From positions 1-17,806 of the forward strand of contig CAZUOO010000016.1 of the NCBI GenBank assembly GCA_964621555.1: DNA of 17,806 nucleotides, read 5' to 3'. The position numbers were made by a program, and so were the translations under genes. The notes under the pieces were generated by a model. That model was not told the DNA's origin. It saw only the letters and a list, made by a program, of their open reading frames with translations, and did no database searches. Shown here piece after piece: positions 1 through 7,012 of the stretch; position 1 is the stretch's first letter; every line of letters begins with the position of its first letter. The DNA is from UBA2022 sp964621555. Its GTDB lineage: Bacteria > Patescibacteriota > Dojkabacteria > SC72.

Positions 1-238
1 TAAACCTAGATACTCACGAAGGGTGTATATATTACACGGTACCACCTTCATTCTCCGAGAATATTTATATATTCCGGACTCTTATACTTATATCGCTAGC
101 ATGCGGTGAGTTCTAGAACATTGGTTATGTTTTCTTCTCACTACTCAGAGGCCTTATACTTTCTTTTCCATGCAACTCTTTCACACTGTTTAGAGCTCAC
201 TTAATGCACTTTCAAGAGTATTCCTCTTCAACGTATTG
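1..238 (-). promoter_or_regulatory. T-box riboswitch leader (cut by the left window edge)
   Basis: Read on the minus strand, this is a tRNA-sensing T-box leader. The antiterminator is complete: helix A1 GAAGG/CCTTC (45-49 with 18-22), the 7-nt bulge TGGTACC (38-44) that pairs with the tRNA acceptor end, and helix A2 GTGT/ACAC (34-37 with 23-26) closed by a 7-nt loop. Just upstream is a strong hairpin at 54-78 (TCCG-GAATAT with ATATTC-T-CGGA), in the place of Stem III. Stem I is about 148-229, with basal helix AGAGG/CCTCT, a TGCA/TGCA helix (205-208 with 171-174), an AGTGAG bulge (196-201) and GTGTGA loop bases (181-186). The UGGU bulge predicts a tRNA with discriminator base A. The specifier codon cannot be fixed by eye; UAU (Tyr, 156-158) is one candidate and overlapping AUA another. 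The competing terminator or sequestrator and the regulated gene lie left of base 1. Confidence 0.88.
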
Positions 239-243
239 AAATG

Positions 244-270
244 ATTATATCACTAATGGGAAGATGTTAA
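244..270 (-). promoter_or_regulatory. Promoter of the T-box leader
   Basis: A perfect -10 element TATAAT lies at 244-249 (minus strand). The upstream -35 is weak: TTTAAC or TTAACA with a 15-16 base spacer. Transcription would begin near 238, about ten bases before T-box Stem I. It lies directly after the stop codon of the neighbouring membrane-protein gene, so the T-box transcript appears independent. Confidence 0.6.
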
Positions 271-272
271 AA

Positions 273-608
273 CTACTTATCAAATTGTTTTACAGGAATA
301 TTGCGATAGTTGACTGTATTCCAATCCCAATCTATTGTCCCACTTAATTGTACATAGCAGAGAAAGAGTATGACTAGGAGGTTGAAAACAATATCGATAA
401 TCAAATTTACAAGTTTCCCAATCTTAAAAGCTCCAATCATTAGCTTTATTCCTGCAAGGATTACCAGTATTGGCCAGAATTGGATGAGCAGAAAAAGGAG
501 ATCCTTAAAGGAGATATATCCAAGGTTTCCCAAGAGAAATATACTGCCGATGAAGATTAAGAAAACGGCTGTAGATAACCTATCAATTCTATTGCTATTT
601 ACTTCCAT
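273..608 (-). CDS. Small LiaF/LiaI-like membrane protein
   Basis: This 111-residue protein has three predicted membrane segments (about 11-31, 36-60 and 65-88) and a short polar tail. The pattern IFIGSIFLLGNLGYIS followed by FWPILVILAGI is typical of the LiaI/LiaF-like transmembrane domain (DUF5668 type). In Firmicutes such proteins sit with cell-envelope stress systems. The same domain forms the C-terminal half of the neighbouring PspC-domain protein. Its ATG (606-608) lies inside the 3' end of that gene, a 14-base overlap that predicts translational coupling and a shared mRNA. No ribosome binding site of its own is evident. The exact function is unknown; a role as partner or regulator of the PspC protein in the membrane is inferred from context. 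Confidence 0.75.
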   Translation of the reverse strand: MEVNSNRIDRLSTAVFLIFIGSIFLLGNLGYISFKDLLFLLIQFWPILVILAGIKLMIGAFKIGKLVNLIIDIVFNLLVILFLCYVQLSGTIDWDWNTVNYRNIPVKQFDK

Positions 609-1128
609 TCTCTCTCTTTACTAAAACTAAGATACCCAAGGCAATGATGAAAAGAGGCCAGAGCTTTCCTAGATACCAACCGATATTAAAGTAACTTGTA
701 ATGCCGAAATTGGAAAGTGTTAGGTATACACCCAATACAACAATCAAAACTCCAAACCATAATTGAACTCGGCTATAGTTACTTGGCTTATCTATGCTAT
801 CAACCATTGATTCCACTCTCTGCTCAAATTCTTTTGTATTCTTTTCAACCACCTGCTTACCGCTCTTCCCTTCATCCCCACTTTCAGGCATAACTATCCA
901 AAGGATTATATACACAAGTATTCCAGAACCACCTGAAAGAATGAGTAGTGCAAATACCAACCTAACTATTATTGGATCAATGTCAAAATATTCTGCTAAT
1001 CCTGCACATACACCAGCTACGATTTGGTCATTGCTAGATCTTAACAGTCCTTTTGGTACAGGAGGATTCACAGTTTTCACTGTAGTGCTTGCCTTAGGTT
1101 TCTTTTTTGTTGTCTTTCCTTTCTCCAT
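595..1128 (-). CDS. PspC-domain protein with C-terminal LiaF-like membrane domain
   Basis: This 177-residue protein starts with a basic Lys/Thr-rich cytoplasmic segment (1-26). A PspC domain follows at about 27-82, with the family pattern VAGVCAGLAEYFDIDPIIVRL, then a hydrophobic helix pair ending IILWIVMPE. A charged, possibly coiled linker spans 88-115, and a LiaF-like two-helix domain about 121-170. PspC proteins sense or transmit membrane stress in the phage-shock response; the fusion to a LiaF-type domain resembles Gram-positive Lia/Psp modules. No PspA or two-component genes are visible nearby. It is the first gene of a two-gene operon and overlaps the next gene by 14 bases. The start ATG has no clear Shine-Dalgarno sequence upstream. 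Confidence 0.85.
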   Translation of the reverse strand: MEKGKTTKKKPKASTTVKTVNPPVPKGLLRSSNDQIVAGVCAGLAEYFDIDPIIVRLVFALLILSGGSGILVYIILWIVMPESGDEGKSGKQVVEKNTKEFEQRVESMVDSIDKPSNYSRVQLWFGVLIVVLGVYLTLSNFGITSYFNIGWYLGKLWPLFIIALGILVLVKRENGSK

Positions 1129-1161
1129 TCTATAATTTTGATGATATTAAATTTCTATTTC

Positions 1162-1190
1162 ATTATACAACTATTTAAGGGAGGAATTAA
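1162..1190 (-). promoter_or_regulatory. Probable promoter of the PspC operon
   Basis: Minus strand: -10 TATAAT at 1162-1167, and a weak -35 TTAATT at 1185-1190 with a 17-base spacer. Transcription would start near 1155, about 27 bases before the ATG. On the other strand a TATACA (1164-1169) overlaps this -10, so the divergent glycyl-tRNA synthetase promoter may compete for the same DNA. Confidence 0.5.
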
Positions 1191-1191
1191 T

Positions 1192-1254
1192 ATGGTAGTT
1201 TGTTTGATTAAAGAGGCTTTTTTAGTTATACTTTCCCATATATATTATCTTTAA
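1192..1254 (+). CDS. Possible 20-residue leader peptide upstream of glyS
   Basis: An ATG at 1192 follows the strong Shine-Dalgarno sequence AAGGGAGGA (1178-1186) at normal spacing. It opens a 20-codon frame ending in TAA at 1252-1254, four bases before the ATG of the glycyl-tRNA synthetase gene. The peptide is hydrophobic (MVVCLIKEAFLVIL...) and has no glycine codons, so classical glycine attenuation is unlikely. As the synthetase gene has no ribosome binding site of its own, this frame may deliver ribosomes by translational coupling. Protein evidence is absent; the feature rests on the ribosome binding site, spacing and gene junction. Confidence 0.45.
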   Translation: MVVCLIKEAFLVILSHIYYL

Positions 1255-1258
1255 TGAT

Positions 1259-2554
1259 ATGCAAGACCAAGATCTACTATCAAAAATTACATCACTAGCT
1301 AAAAGGAGGGGAATCATATTCCCAAACTCTGAAATATACGGTGGTATTGGTGGTTTCTATGACTACGGACCAATTGGAGTTGAGATGAAGAATAATCTGA
1401 AGAGAATGTGGTGGAAGTATATGGTGGATGATAGGGAGGATGTTGTAGGGATAGATGGAACCATAATCACACATCCTAAGGTTTGGGAAGCAAGTGGGCA
1501 TGTAACAGGTTTTGCAGATGAAATGGCTGAGTGTAAGAAATGTCACCAAAGGTTTAGACCTGAGGATATAGATGGTAAATGTCCAAAGTGTGCAGGAACT
1601 GATTTTACAGATGCTAAGAAGTACAACATGCTATTTAAAACAGAGGTAGGTGTAATTGAGGGAGATACTACACAGGCATATCTACGTGGAGAAGCATGTC
1701 AAACAATATACCTTGATTTTAAGAATGTTGTAGATAGTTCAAGAGTTAAGGTGCCTTTTGGTATAGCACAGATAGGTAAAGCATTTAGAAATGAGGTAAC
1801 TCCAAATAAGTTTACTTTTAGAACAAGGGAGTTTGAACAGTGGGACCTACAGTTTTTTGTACATCCAACTGAGATGGGCAAATGGTTTGAATATTGGAAG
1901 GAGCAGAGAATGGCTTTCTATACAAACCTGTACCGAAAGGCTGAGAATCTAAGATTCTACCAACATCCTAAGGATAAGCTGGTTTTCTATGCGAAGGATG
2001 CTTTTGATATTGAATATTTAGCGCCATGGGGTTGGGCAGAGAACGAAGGTATACATTGGAGAGGTGACTATGATTTGACACAGCATAGTAAGTTCTCGGG
2101 TAAGGATCTTTCATACCGAGACCCAATTACCAATGAGAAGTATGTTCCTAATATAGTTGAGACATCAGGAGGAGTAGATAGAACATTCCTATATATGCTT
2201 TTTGACGCATATGAGGAAGAGACATTAGAGAATGGAGAGGTTAGAACAGTCTTGAAACTACATAAGGATATTGCAGCATATAATGTTGCGGTATTTCCAT
2301 TGGTAGGGAATAAGGAGGAGATTACGGATAAAGCTAGAGAGGTATATTCTATGCTCAAGAAATCAAATAGAGTTATGTGGGATGATAGAGGGAATATAGG
2401 TAAGAGATATAGGTATCAGGATGAGATTGGTACACCTAAGTGCGTTACAGTTGATTACCAGACATTGGAAGATAATACTGTAACCATTAGAGATAGAGAT
2501 ACAATGGAGCAGGTAAGGGTGAAGATTGAAGAGATAGGAAATTACCTATCATAG
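1259..2554 (+). CDS. glyS: Glycyl-tRNA synthetase, homodimeric (alpha2) type
   Basis: This class II synthetase attaches glycine to tRNA-Gly in the cytoplasm. The 431 residues show the family opening KRRGIIFPNSEIYGGIGG and YDYGP. A four-cysteine zinc site (C92, C95, C108, C111) is inserted after motif 1. Motif 2 is FRNEVTPNKFTFRTREFEQ (about 177-193), motif 3 is the SGGVDR region (about 302-307), and the anticodon-binding domain fills roughly the last 100 residues, ending with the family signature TVTIRDRDTMEQ. It is slightly shorter than usual (about 460). One oddity is LRGEACQT (142-149) where relatives typically have LRPETAQG; the glycine-recognising Glu is kept as E145. ATG 1259 is the first in-frame start after a stop at 1223, but it lacks a Shine-Dalgarno sequence and follows a short upstream frame by four bases. 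Confidence 0.96.
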   Translation: MQDQDLLSKITSLAKRRGIIFPNSEIYGGIGGFYDYGPIGVEMKNNLKRMWWKYMVDDREDVVGIDGTIITHPKVWEASGHVTGFADEMAECKKCHQRFRPEDIDGKCPKCAGTDFTDAKKYNMLFKTEVGVIEGDTTQAYLRGEACQTIYLDFKNVVDSSRVKVPFGIAQIGKAFRNEVTPNKFTFRTREFEQWDLQFFVHPTEMGKWFEYWKEQRMAFYTNLYRKAENLRFYQHPKDKLVFYAKDAFDIEYLAPWGWAENEGIHWRGDYDLTQHSKFSGKDLSYRDPITNEKYVPNIVETSGGVDRTFLYMLFDAYEEETLENGEVRTVLKLHKDIAAYNVAVFPLVGNKEEITDKAREVYSMLKKSNRVMWDDRGNIGKRYRYQDEIGTPKCVTVDYQTLEDNTVTIRDRDTMEQVRVKIEEIGNYLS

Positions 2555-2587
2555 TATTGAATCAAGGAATTACAATTCTACAGACAT

Positions 2588-3928
2588 CTATTTACTAACC
2601 TTTATTAACTTCTCAACTATTGATTCATCTCCCCATTTATCTAGTAGCTTCCTCGCATCGTCAGAAGTTCCTTTCTCTAGAATACCTACAACTGTACTAG
2701 AAAGAAGATCAATATCTATAGAAAGCTTAGCAAAATCAATACTCATTGTATTACCCTTGAATGATATTGATTTAGATTTTACGAAGTAGTTGAAAGCCAC
2801 ATGGAACCCTCTAGCATATACCATTATTGAAGGTTCTTTCTTAGCTTTATGACATACGTTTATAGCAAATACTAAGAATGCAACTAGTAGCTCATTATAC
2901 TGTTCTATTGAGATTAAACCGTTTAATACATGATACTTGGCACTCCTCACACCAAATATATCAGCGTTGAGCTCTCTAATTACATCTATATACTCCCCCA
3001 ACCTATTTTCCATACCGTTATACTTAACCACACCCTCTGCAATCTCATGCAGTACAATGAGACGGTAGTTGGCCTGTGACATAGCATCCTTAGTACGTTT
3101 AGGATCGAATTTGGAGATATTTTTAAGGTACCCCTTTAACTGTGTTTCAAACTTTTTAATTAACGCGTTGTGATATACAACAATCTTAGTTCCATATTTA
3201 GCCACCCACTCTGGTTGATTTGGAAGGTTGGTACTAGAAGGCATACTCCCTGCCTGCCTACCTGCAAACATTAACACATCATCAACCCTAATCTTTACCT
3301 TTTCCATATTCAATTTAGCTGCAACTGACTTGGAAGGCTTGAGAATACCTAACTTCTGTACAATCCTCATCATTTCAGAGACCTCCATTGTTTCCTGATT
3401 TCTAAGGACTCTTAGTGAGTATTGGTAGCTCTTCTTAACACCCATGAAGCTGTCATTATATGATTCTATTGGGCCAACCAATATATCAATGTTTGTATTC
3501 TGAGTAGTGAGGAAAGTCTTCATAATTGAATCAAAGTCCCCTTTGTTCAAGTATGTGGCAATCCTAGATAGATACCAAGAAAGTCTTTTCTCTTTAGTAG
3601 TTTTGGATGCAAGCACCAAGAGTTCCACCATCCTATCATGCTCTTTCTTATACTCATCTCTAAAGTTAACGGCAATCAATTTCCTATTCTTCTCTCTTTT
3701 AACAATTGTATATGGGGAAAGGAGTTTAGAATTTCTCTTAGCAGCAACCATTAGTTCTTCTCTACTAAGGTCGTCAGGGTAGAAGGTTGTTTGCCCTGTG
3801 TTACTATCAACCTGCTTCTCCCATACCTTATGTACAACCTCTCCTAATTTCTCAAGAACTTTTAACGTATCTCTTTCACTTTTAGGTAGGTAACTTGAGT
3901 CATATGGGAAATTGCTTATTGCTGCCAT
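2588..3928 (-). CDS. Peptidase-M49-like (dipeptidyl-peptidase III-like) protein with altered zinc motif
   Basis: This 446-residue protein lacks a signal peptide or membrane segments and is probably cytoplasmic. Several blocks fit bacterial M49-like metallopeptidases: FYPDDLSREEL (49-59), SPYTIVKR (71-78), DILVGPIESYNDSFMGVKKSY (148-168), an NLPN segment (234-237), the putative zinc helix VLHEIAEG (292-299) and the downstream RELNAD (318-323). In the family, zinc is bound by two His of HExxH or HExxGH and by a Glu of EExxAD/AE; here H294, catalytic-type E295 and E319 remain, but the second His is Glu (E298). It could use another ligand, bind a different metal, or be inactive. It follows the Gre-like gene by 17 bases with no visible ribosome binding site, so the two are probably one transcript. 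Family assignment is from remembered motifs. Confidence 0.68.
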   Translation of the reverse strand: MAAISNFPYDSSYLPKSERDTLKVLEKLGEVVHKVWEKQVDSNTGQTTFYPDDLSREELMVAAKRNSKLLSPYTIVKREKNRKLIAVNFRDEYKKEHDRMVELLVLASKTTKEKRLSWYLSRIATYLNKGDFDSIMKTFLTTQNTNIDILVGPIESYNDSFMGVKKSYQYSLRVLRNQETMEVSEMMRIVQKLGILKPSKSVAAKLNMEKVKIRVDDVLMFAGRQAGSMPSSTNLPNQPEWVAKYGTKIVVYHNALIKKFETQLKGYLKNISKFDPKRTKDAMSQANYRLIVLHEIAEGVVKYNGMENRLGEYIDVIRELNADIFGVRSAKYHVLNGLISIEQYNELLVAFLVFAINVCHKAKKEPSIMVYARGFHVAFNYFVKSKSISFKGNTMSIDFAKLSIDIDLLSSTVVGILEKGTSDDARKLLDKWGDESIVEKLIKVSK

Positions 3929-3945
3929 TCTAAATAGTTAATAAT

Positions 3946-4413
3946 TTAGGTTATTTTCAATACTCTGAATCTTTTCTGAACTGGACCAAGTTGAACATCC
4001 AATGTATCACCAATTTTAGCTCCTATGAGGGCCTTACCTACAGGGGATTCATCTGAAATCTTCTTGGATAGTGGATCAGCCTCTACAGAAGAGACGATCA
4101 TATACTCCTCCTCAAACCCCTCAAAACCCACGAGTACCTTAGAACCAATCTCCACCACAGTATGTTTAGTTAAGTCATCAATCACAGTCGAATTGGATAG
4201 TATGGTTTTGATTTCAAAGATTCTCTTCTCTAGATACTCCTTATCATCAAGTACATCAACAAATGGATAATCATCTTCATCGGTAGGTTGGGTACGTATG
4301 AAATCTAATCTATCAGCAATTTCACTTCTACCATGAGTCTCGAGATCGAGGAGTTCTTTTTCTAATTCTCTTTTCTTTTCTGACGATATTTTATATTTTT
4401 TACCGAATATCAT
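3946..4413 (-). CDS. GreA/GreB-family protein with divergent coiled-coil tip
   Basis: Gre factors enter the RNA polymerase secondary channel and stimulate transcript cleavage in stalled complexes. This 155-residue protein has the N-terminal helical hairpin (about 11-82) and the C-terminal FKBP-like domain with the signature DESPVGKALIGAKIGDTLDV (121-140). The usual tip GDLSEN(A/D)EY, whose Asp and Glu hold catalytic magnesium, is replaced by an unrelated acidic segment PTDEDDYPFVDVLDD (43-57). It may still bind metal, or it may occupy the channel without standard cleavage activity. A canonical greA is encoded at 8981-9439, so this is a paralogue. It lies 72 bases after trmD and 17 bases before the M49-like gene. 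A -10-like TAGTTT (4420-4425) is six bases before the ATG. Confidence 0.85.
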   Translation of the reverse strand: MIFGKKYKISSEKKRELEKELLDLETHGRSEIADRLDFIRTQPTDEDDYPFVDVLDDKEYLEKRIFEIKTILSNSTVIDDLTKHTVVEIGSKVLVGFEGFEEEYMIVSSVEADPLSKKISDESPVGKALIGAKIGDTLDVQLGPVQKRFRVLKIT

Positions 4414-4485
4414 ATTGCTAAACTAGTAAAACTTAGCTTAATACCCTAAAGATTCACTCTATCAGCCATCAACAAGTGGATTAAA

Positions 4486-5172
4486 TCACAACTTAGGCTT
4501 TTTTACAATATCTGGTCTTCTCTCCTTTGTTATACTTTGTGCCTTATTGTTGCGCCAAATCGCGATTTGGCTATGATTTCCCTTTAACAATACCTCTGGT
4601 ACTTTCATACCTAAGAACTCCTCTGGTCTAGTATATTGCGGGTACTCAAGCATGTTTTCAGAGAAAGACTCTTGTATTGAGGACTCAGGATTACCTAAAA
4701 CGTTGGGTAGGAGCCTTAAAATACCATCTATAATTACAAGTGCAGGAAGCTCTCCTCCAGAGAGAACATAGTCCCCTATAGAGATTTCTAAATCCACCTG
4801 AGAGTCTAATATACGTTGATCAAAGCCCTCATAGTGACCGCAGATAATTATATAGTGTGAGGTTTTTGTATCCGATAGTTTCTTGAGAACTTTTTGTTTT
4901 AAAGGTATACCTTGTGGGGTGGTGGCAATTACAACCGTACCCTCTTCTCTTAGTTGTGTGATTGCATTATGTAGAGGTTCCACCTTCATAACCATCCCTG
5001 CTCCACCTCCATATGGTTTATCATCAACCGTCCTATGTTTATCTTTAGTCCATTCCCTAAGGTCGTGAACTTGTATATCAACGGCTCCTTTCTCCTTAGC
5101 GATACGGAAAATACCGAATTTAATAAATTCCTCGATCTGCTGTGGAAAGATTGTGATAATGTCTATCTTCAT
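4486..5172 (-). CDS. trmD: tRNA (guanine-37-N1)-methyltransferase
   Basis: TrmD methylates G37 next to the anticodon using S-adenosylmethionine, which prevents +1 frameshifting. The 228 residues cover the whole family: MKIDIITIFP start, the YGGGAGMVMK segment (54-63), the knotted cofactor site with CGHYEGFD (111-118) and SIGDYVLSGGELPAL (131-145), and the C-terminal QYTRPEEF and VPEVLLKGNH motifs. Length is typical (about 230-250). It is not next to rpsP, rimM or rplS, its usual partners, but 37 bases downstream of the ABC exporter genes. A perfect TATAAT is centred just before the gene, so it probably also has its own promoter. Confidence 0.97.
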   Translation of the reverse strand: MKIDIITIFPQQIEEFIKFGIFRIAKEKGAVDIQVHDLREWTKDKHRTVDDKPYGGGAGMVMKVEPLHNAITQLREEGTVVIATTPQGIPLKQKVLKKLSDTKTSHYIIICGHYEGFDQRILDSQVDLEISIGDYVLSGGELPALVIIDGILRLLPNVLGNPESSIQESFSENMLEYPQYTRPEEFLGMKVPEVLLKGNHSQIAIWRNNKAQSITKERRPDIVKKPKL

Positions 5173-5178
5173 AATAGT

Positions 5179-5184
5179 ATTATA
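5179..5184 (-). promoter_or_regulatory. -10 element close to the trmD start (possible leaderless mRNA)
   Basis: A perfect TATAAT on the minus strand ends six bases before the trmD ATG, so initiation at normal spacing would fall at or next to the A of the ATG. No ribosome binding site lies between. A recognisable -35 is not seen at 16-18 bases. Confidence 0.45.
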
Positions 5185-5209
5185 CTAGATAGTGGTCAGA
5201 ATTACACAG

Positions 5210-6961
5210 TTAATCTTCTTTTTTAAAGCCCTCACTCTGGATTTTCCATAACCTTGAGTATGTACCATTTCCTTTTAGCAATTTAGCGTGTGAGCCTTCT
5301 TCAATTACAGTTCCCTTATCTATTACAAATATCCTATCAACGTTCTTAATTGTACTTAGTCGATGAGCTATAATAATGGTTGTAGAGTTTTTACTTAACT
5401 CTTTAAATGCCTCTTGTATTGCTCCTTCACTCTCACTATCCAACATGCTTGTAGCTTCATCAAAGATGACAATCTTTGGATTCTTAATTAGGACTCTGGC
5501 AATCGCGACCCTCTGCTTTTGACCCCCACTTAATTTCAAGCCTCGCTCTCCTACGTTTGTTTCAAATCCCTCTGGAAGAGTCTGAATAAAGTCATAGATT
5601 TGAGCTTCTTTTGCAGCTTCAATGATTTTATCCATATATCTATCAAGGTCTTCTTCATTTGCAGAGAAACCATACCCGATATTGTATTTAAGACTTCTAT
5701 TAAATAGAACTGGTTCCTGAGGTACAACCCCTATTAGTTCATTAACATTATCTGTACCCAAACTCTTAACGTTTACTCCGTCAATCTTCACCTTACCTTT
5801 TTTAACATCAAAGTATCTCAAGATCATTCGAGCAATAGTTGATTTTCCCCCACCAGATGGCCCTACAAAAGCCACGGTTTCACCTGGTTTAATTTTAAAA
5901 GAAATTCCATCTAACACTCCAATTCCTTTATTGTATGAAAACTCGACATTATCAAATTCGATTTCCCCTTTTGGTTGAGCAATCGTACGAGGTACTTTAG
6001 GTTCCTTTATTGTGGATCTTCTGTCCATAAGTTCGAAGATATCTTCCACAACAGGTAGGTTTTTAAGGATATGCCTTCCTCCGAAGACAAGATGTAAAAT
6101 TTTCCCTGCGAGTTGAAGAAGATATGTAATAATGACAACAATCTCACCAACTGAAAGTACATTCCGCTGAGAATATATAAAATAACCACCTATTCCAAAT
6201 ATAATTATGCCTCCCAGATGAGATGCGAAATCAAGAATTCGGAATGACATTTGATATTTATCAATTGCCACCATATTTGCATCCACCAACTTTGTTAAAT
6301 AATGGACTTCTTGTTGCTTTCTTGCAAATATACGAACCGTCTCATAATTTGTAACCCCATCTATAATCGCACTATTTCTCTTATACTCAACCTCTTTTAA
6401 CTTACCTCTTTCATTGACCCCATGTTTAATTAAGATTACATATATAGGAATTAGCACAATTATTGTAATAGCAGAGTATAGAGCAATCTCTGGAGATATA
6501 GTGGATAAGATGATTAATGGAATTACAATTGCAGCCAACTGCTCGAAAGCAAATATTTCAAATTCCCATAGAAACATCATTGGTATTTCTTGAGAGTTCA
6601 TTATCATTGATACAACTCGACCTGTCTCCTTATTTGTATGATATTTGTAATCCAAAGACATTACTCGCTTATACACAGTATTGAGAATCTCCCCCGTTAC
6701 ATAAGAATATGCTTTTGACTTAAAATAAAGAGCAATTGGTTGAATGAACAACGGAGCTACCAATACCAAACCCATCTCAAATAATGGACGTAGAAGGTCA
6801 GAACCAGACTCAATTGCGTTAATAATATCCTTAATCTTAAACACTGCGTAGTTAAGAATCACCACCCAAAAGAGTGTGAATAATAAACCCATTAGGTATA
6901 CAGGCCAGTGTTTCATTGCCAACTTAACTGTCCTGAAATATAAGGATAAGAACTTTTTCAT
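5210..6961 (-). CDS. ABC exporter half-transporter (type IV, ABCB/MsbA-like), second of pair
   Basis: This half-transporter (583 residues from this ATG) has a six-helix membrane domain (about 15-300) and an ATPase domain (about 330-580). Sites are complete: Walker A GPSGGGKS (367-374), Q-loop Q415, signature LSGGQ (477-481), Walker B IVIFDE (497-502) and switch His 533. It is colinear with the neighbouring transporter at 7013-8770, sharing the HTNKETG and NSAIIDGVTNYETVR coupling segments, so the two probably form a heterodimeric exporter. The substrate cannot be read from sequence. I chose ATG 6961 rather than the in-frame TTG at 6973 because MKKFLSLYFRTVK then aligns with MKKLLKLYFRTVK of the partner. 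A TATAAT at 6980-6985 could give an internal promoter with a very short leader. Confidence 0.92.
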   Translation of the reverse strand: MKKFLSLYFRTVKLAMKHWPVYLMGLLFTLFWVVILNYAVFKIKDIINAIESGSDLLRPLFEMGLVLVAPLFIQPIALYFKSKAYSYVTGEILNTVYKRVMSLDYKYHTNKETGRVVSMIMNSQEIPMMFLWEFEIFAFEQLAAIVIPLIILSTISPEIALYSAITIIVLIPIYVILIKHGVNERGKLKEVEYKRNSAIIDGVTNYETVRIFARKQQEVHYLTKLVDANMVAIDKYQMSFRILDFASHLGGIIIFGIGGYFIYSQRNVLSVGEIVVIITYLLQLAGKILHLVFGGRHILKNLPVVEDIFELMDRRSTIKEPKVPRTIAQPKGEIEFDNVEFSYNKGIGVLDGISFKIKPGETVAFVGPSGGGKSTIARMILRYFDVKKGKVKIDGVNVKSLGTDNVNELIGVVPQEPVLFNRSLKYNIGYGFSANEEDLDRYMDKIIEAAKEAQIYDFIQTLPEGFETNVGERGLKLSGGQKQRVAIARVLIKNPKIVIFDEATSMLDSESEGAIQEAFKELSKNSTTIIIAHRLSTIKNVDRIFVIDKGTVIEEGSHAKLLKGNGTYSRLWKIQSEGFKKED

Positions 6962-7012
6962 AGTAATACGCAACTAAATATTATAATCAACGGTATAGCT
7001 AACAATTTGCAA

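Noticed and set aside
18..49. Simple intrinsic terminator at the left edge
   Set aside because: The helix-bulge-helix order with TGGTACC is a T-box antiterminator, and no T-tract follows before base 1.
794..1135. Plus-strand 113-residue frame opposite the PspC gene
   Set aside because: Low-complexity hydrophobic antisense shadow of a clear PspC-domain gene, with no ribosome binding site or family motif.
2555..2587. Terminator between glyS and the M49-like gene
   Set aside because: The only repeat (GAATT/AATTC) leaves a two-base loop and has no T-tract.
6971..6973. TTG as start of the downstream ABC transporter
   Set aside because: Although a TATAAT sits six bases upstream, the ATG at 6961 aligns exactly with the start of the paralogous transporter.
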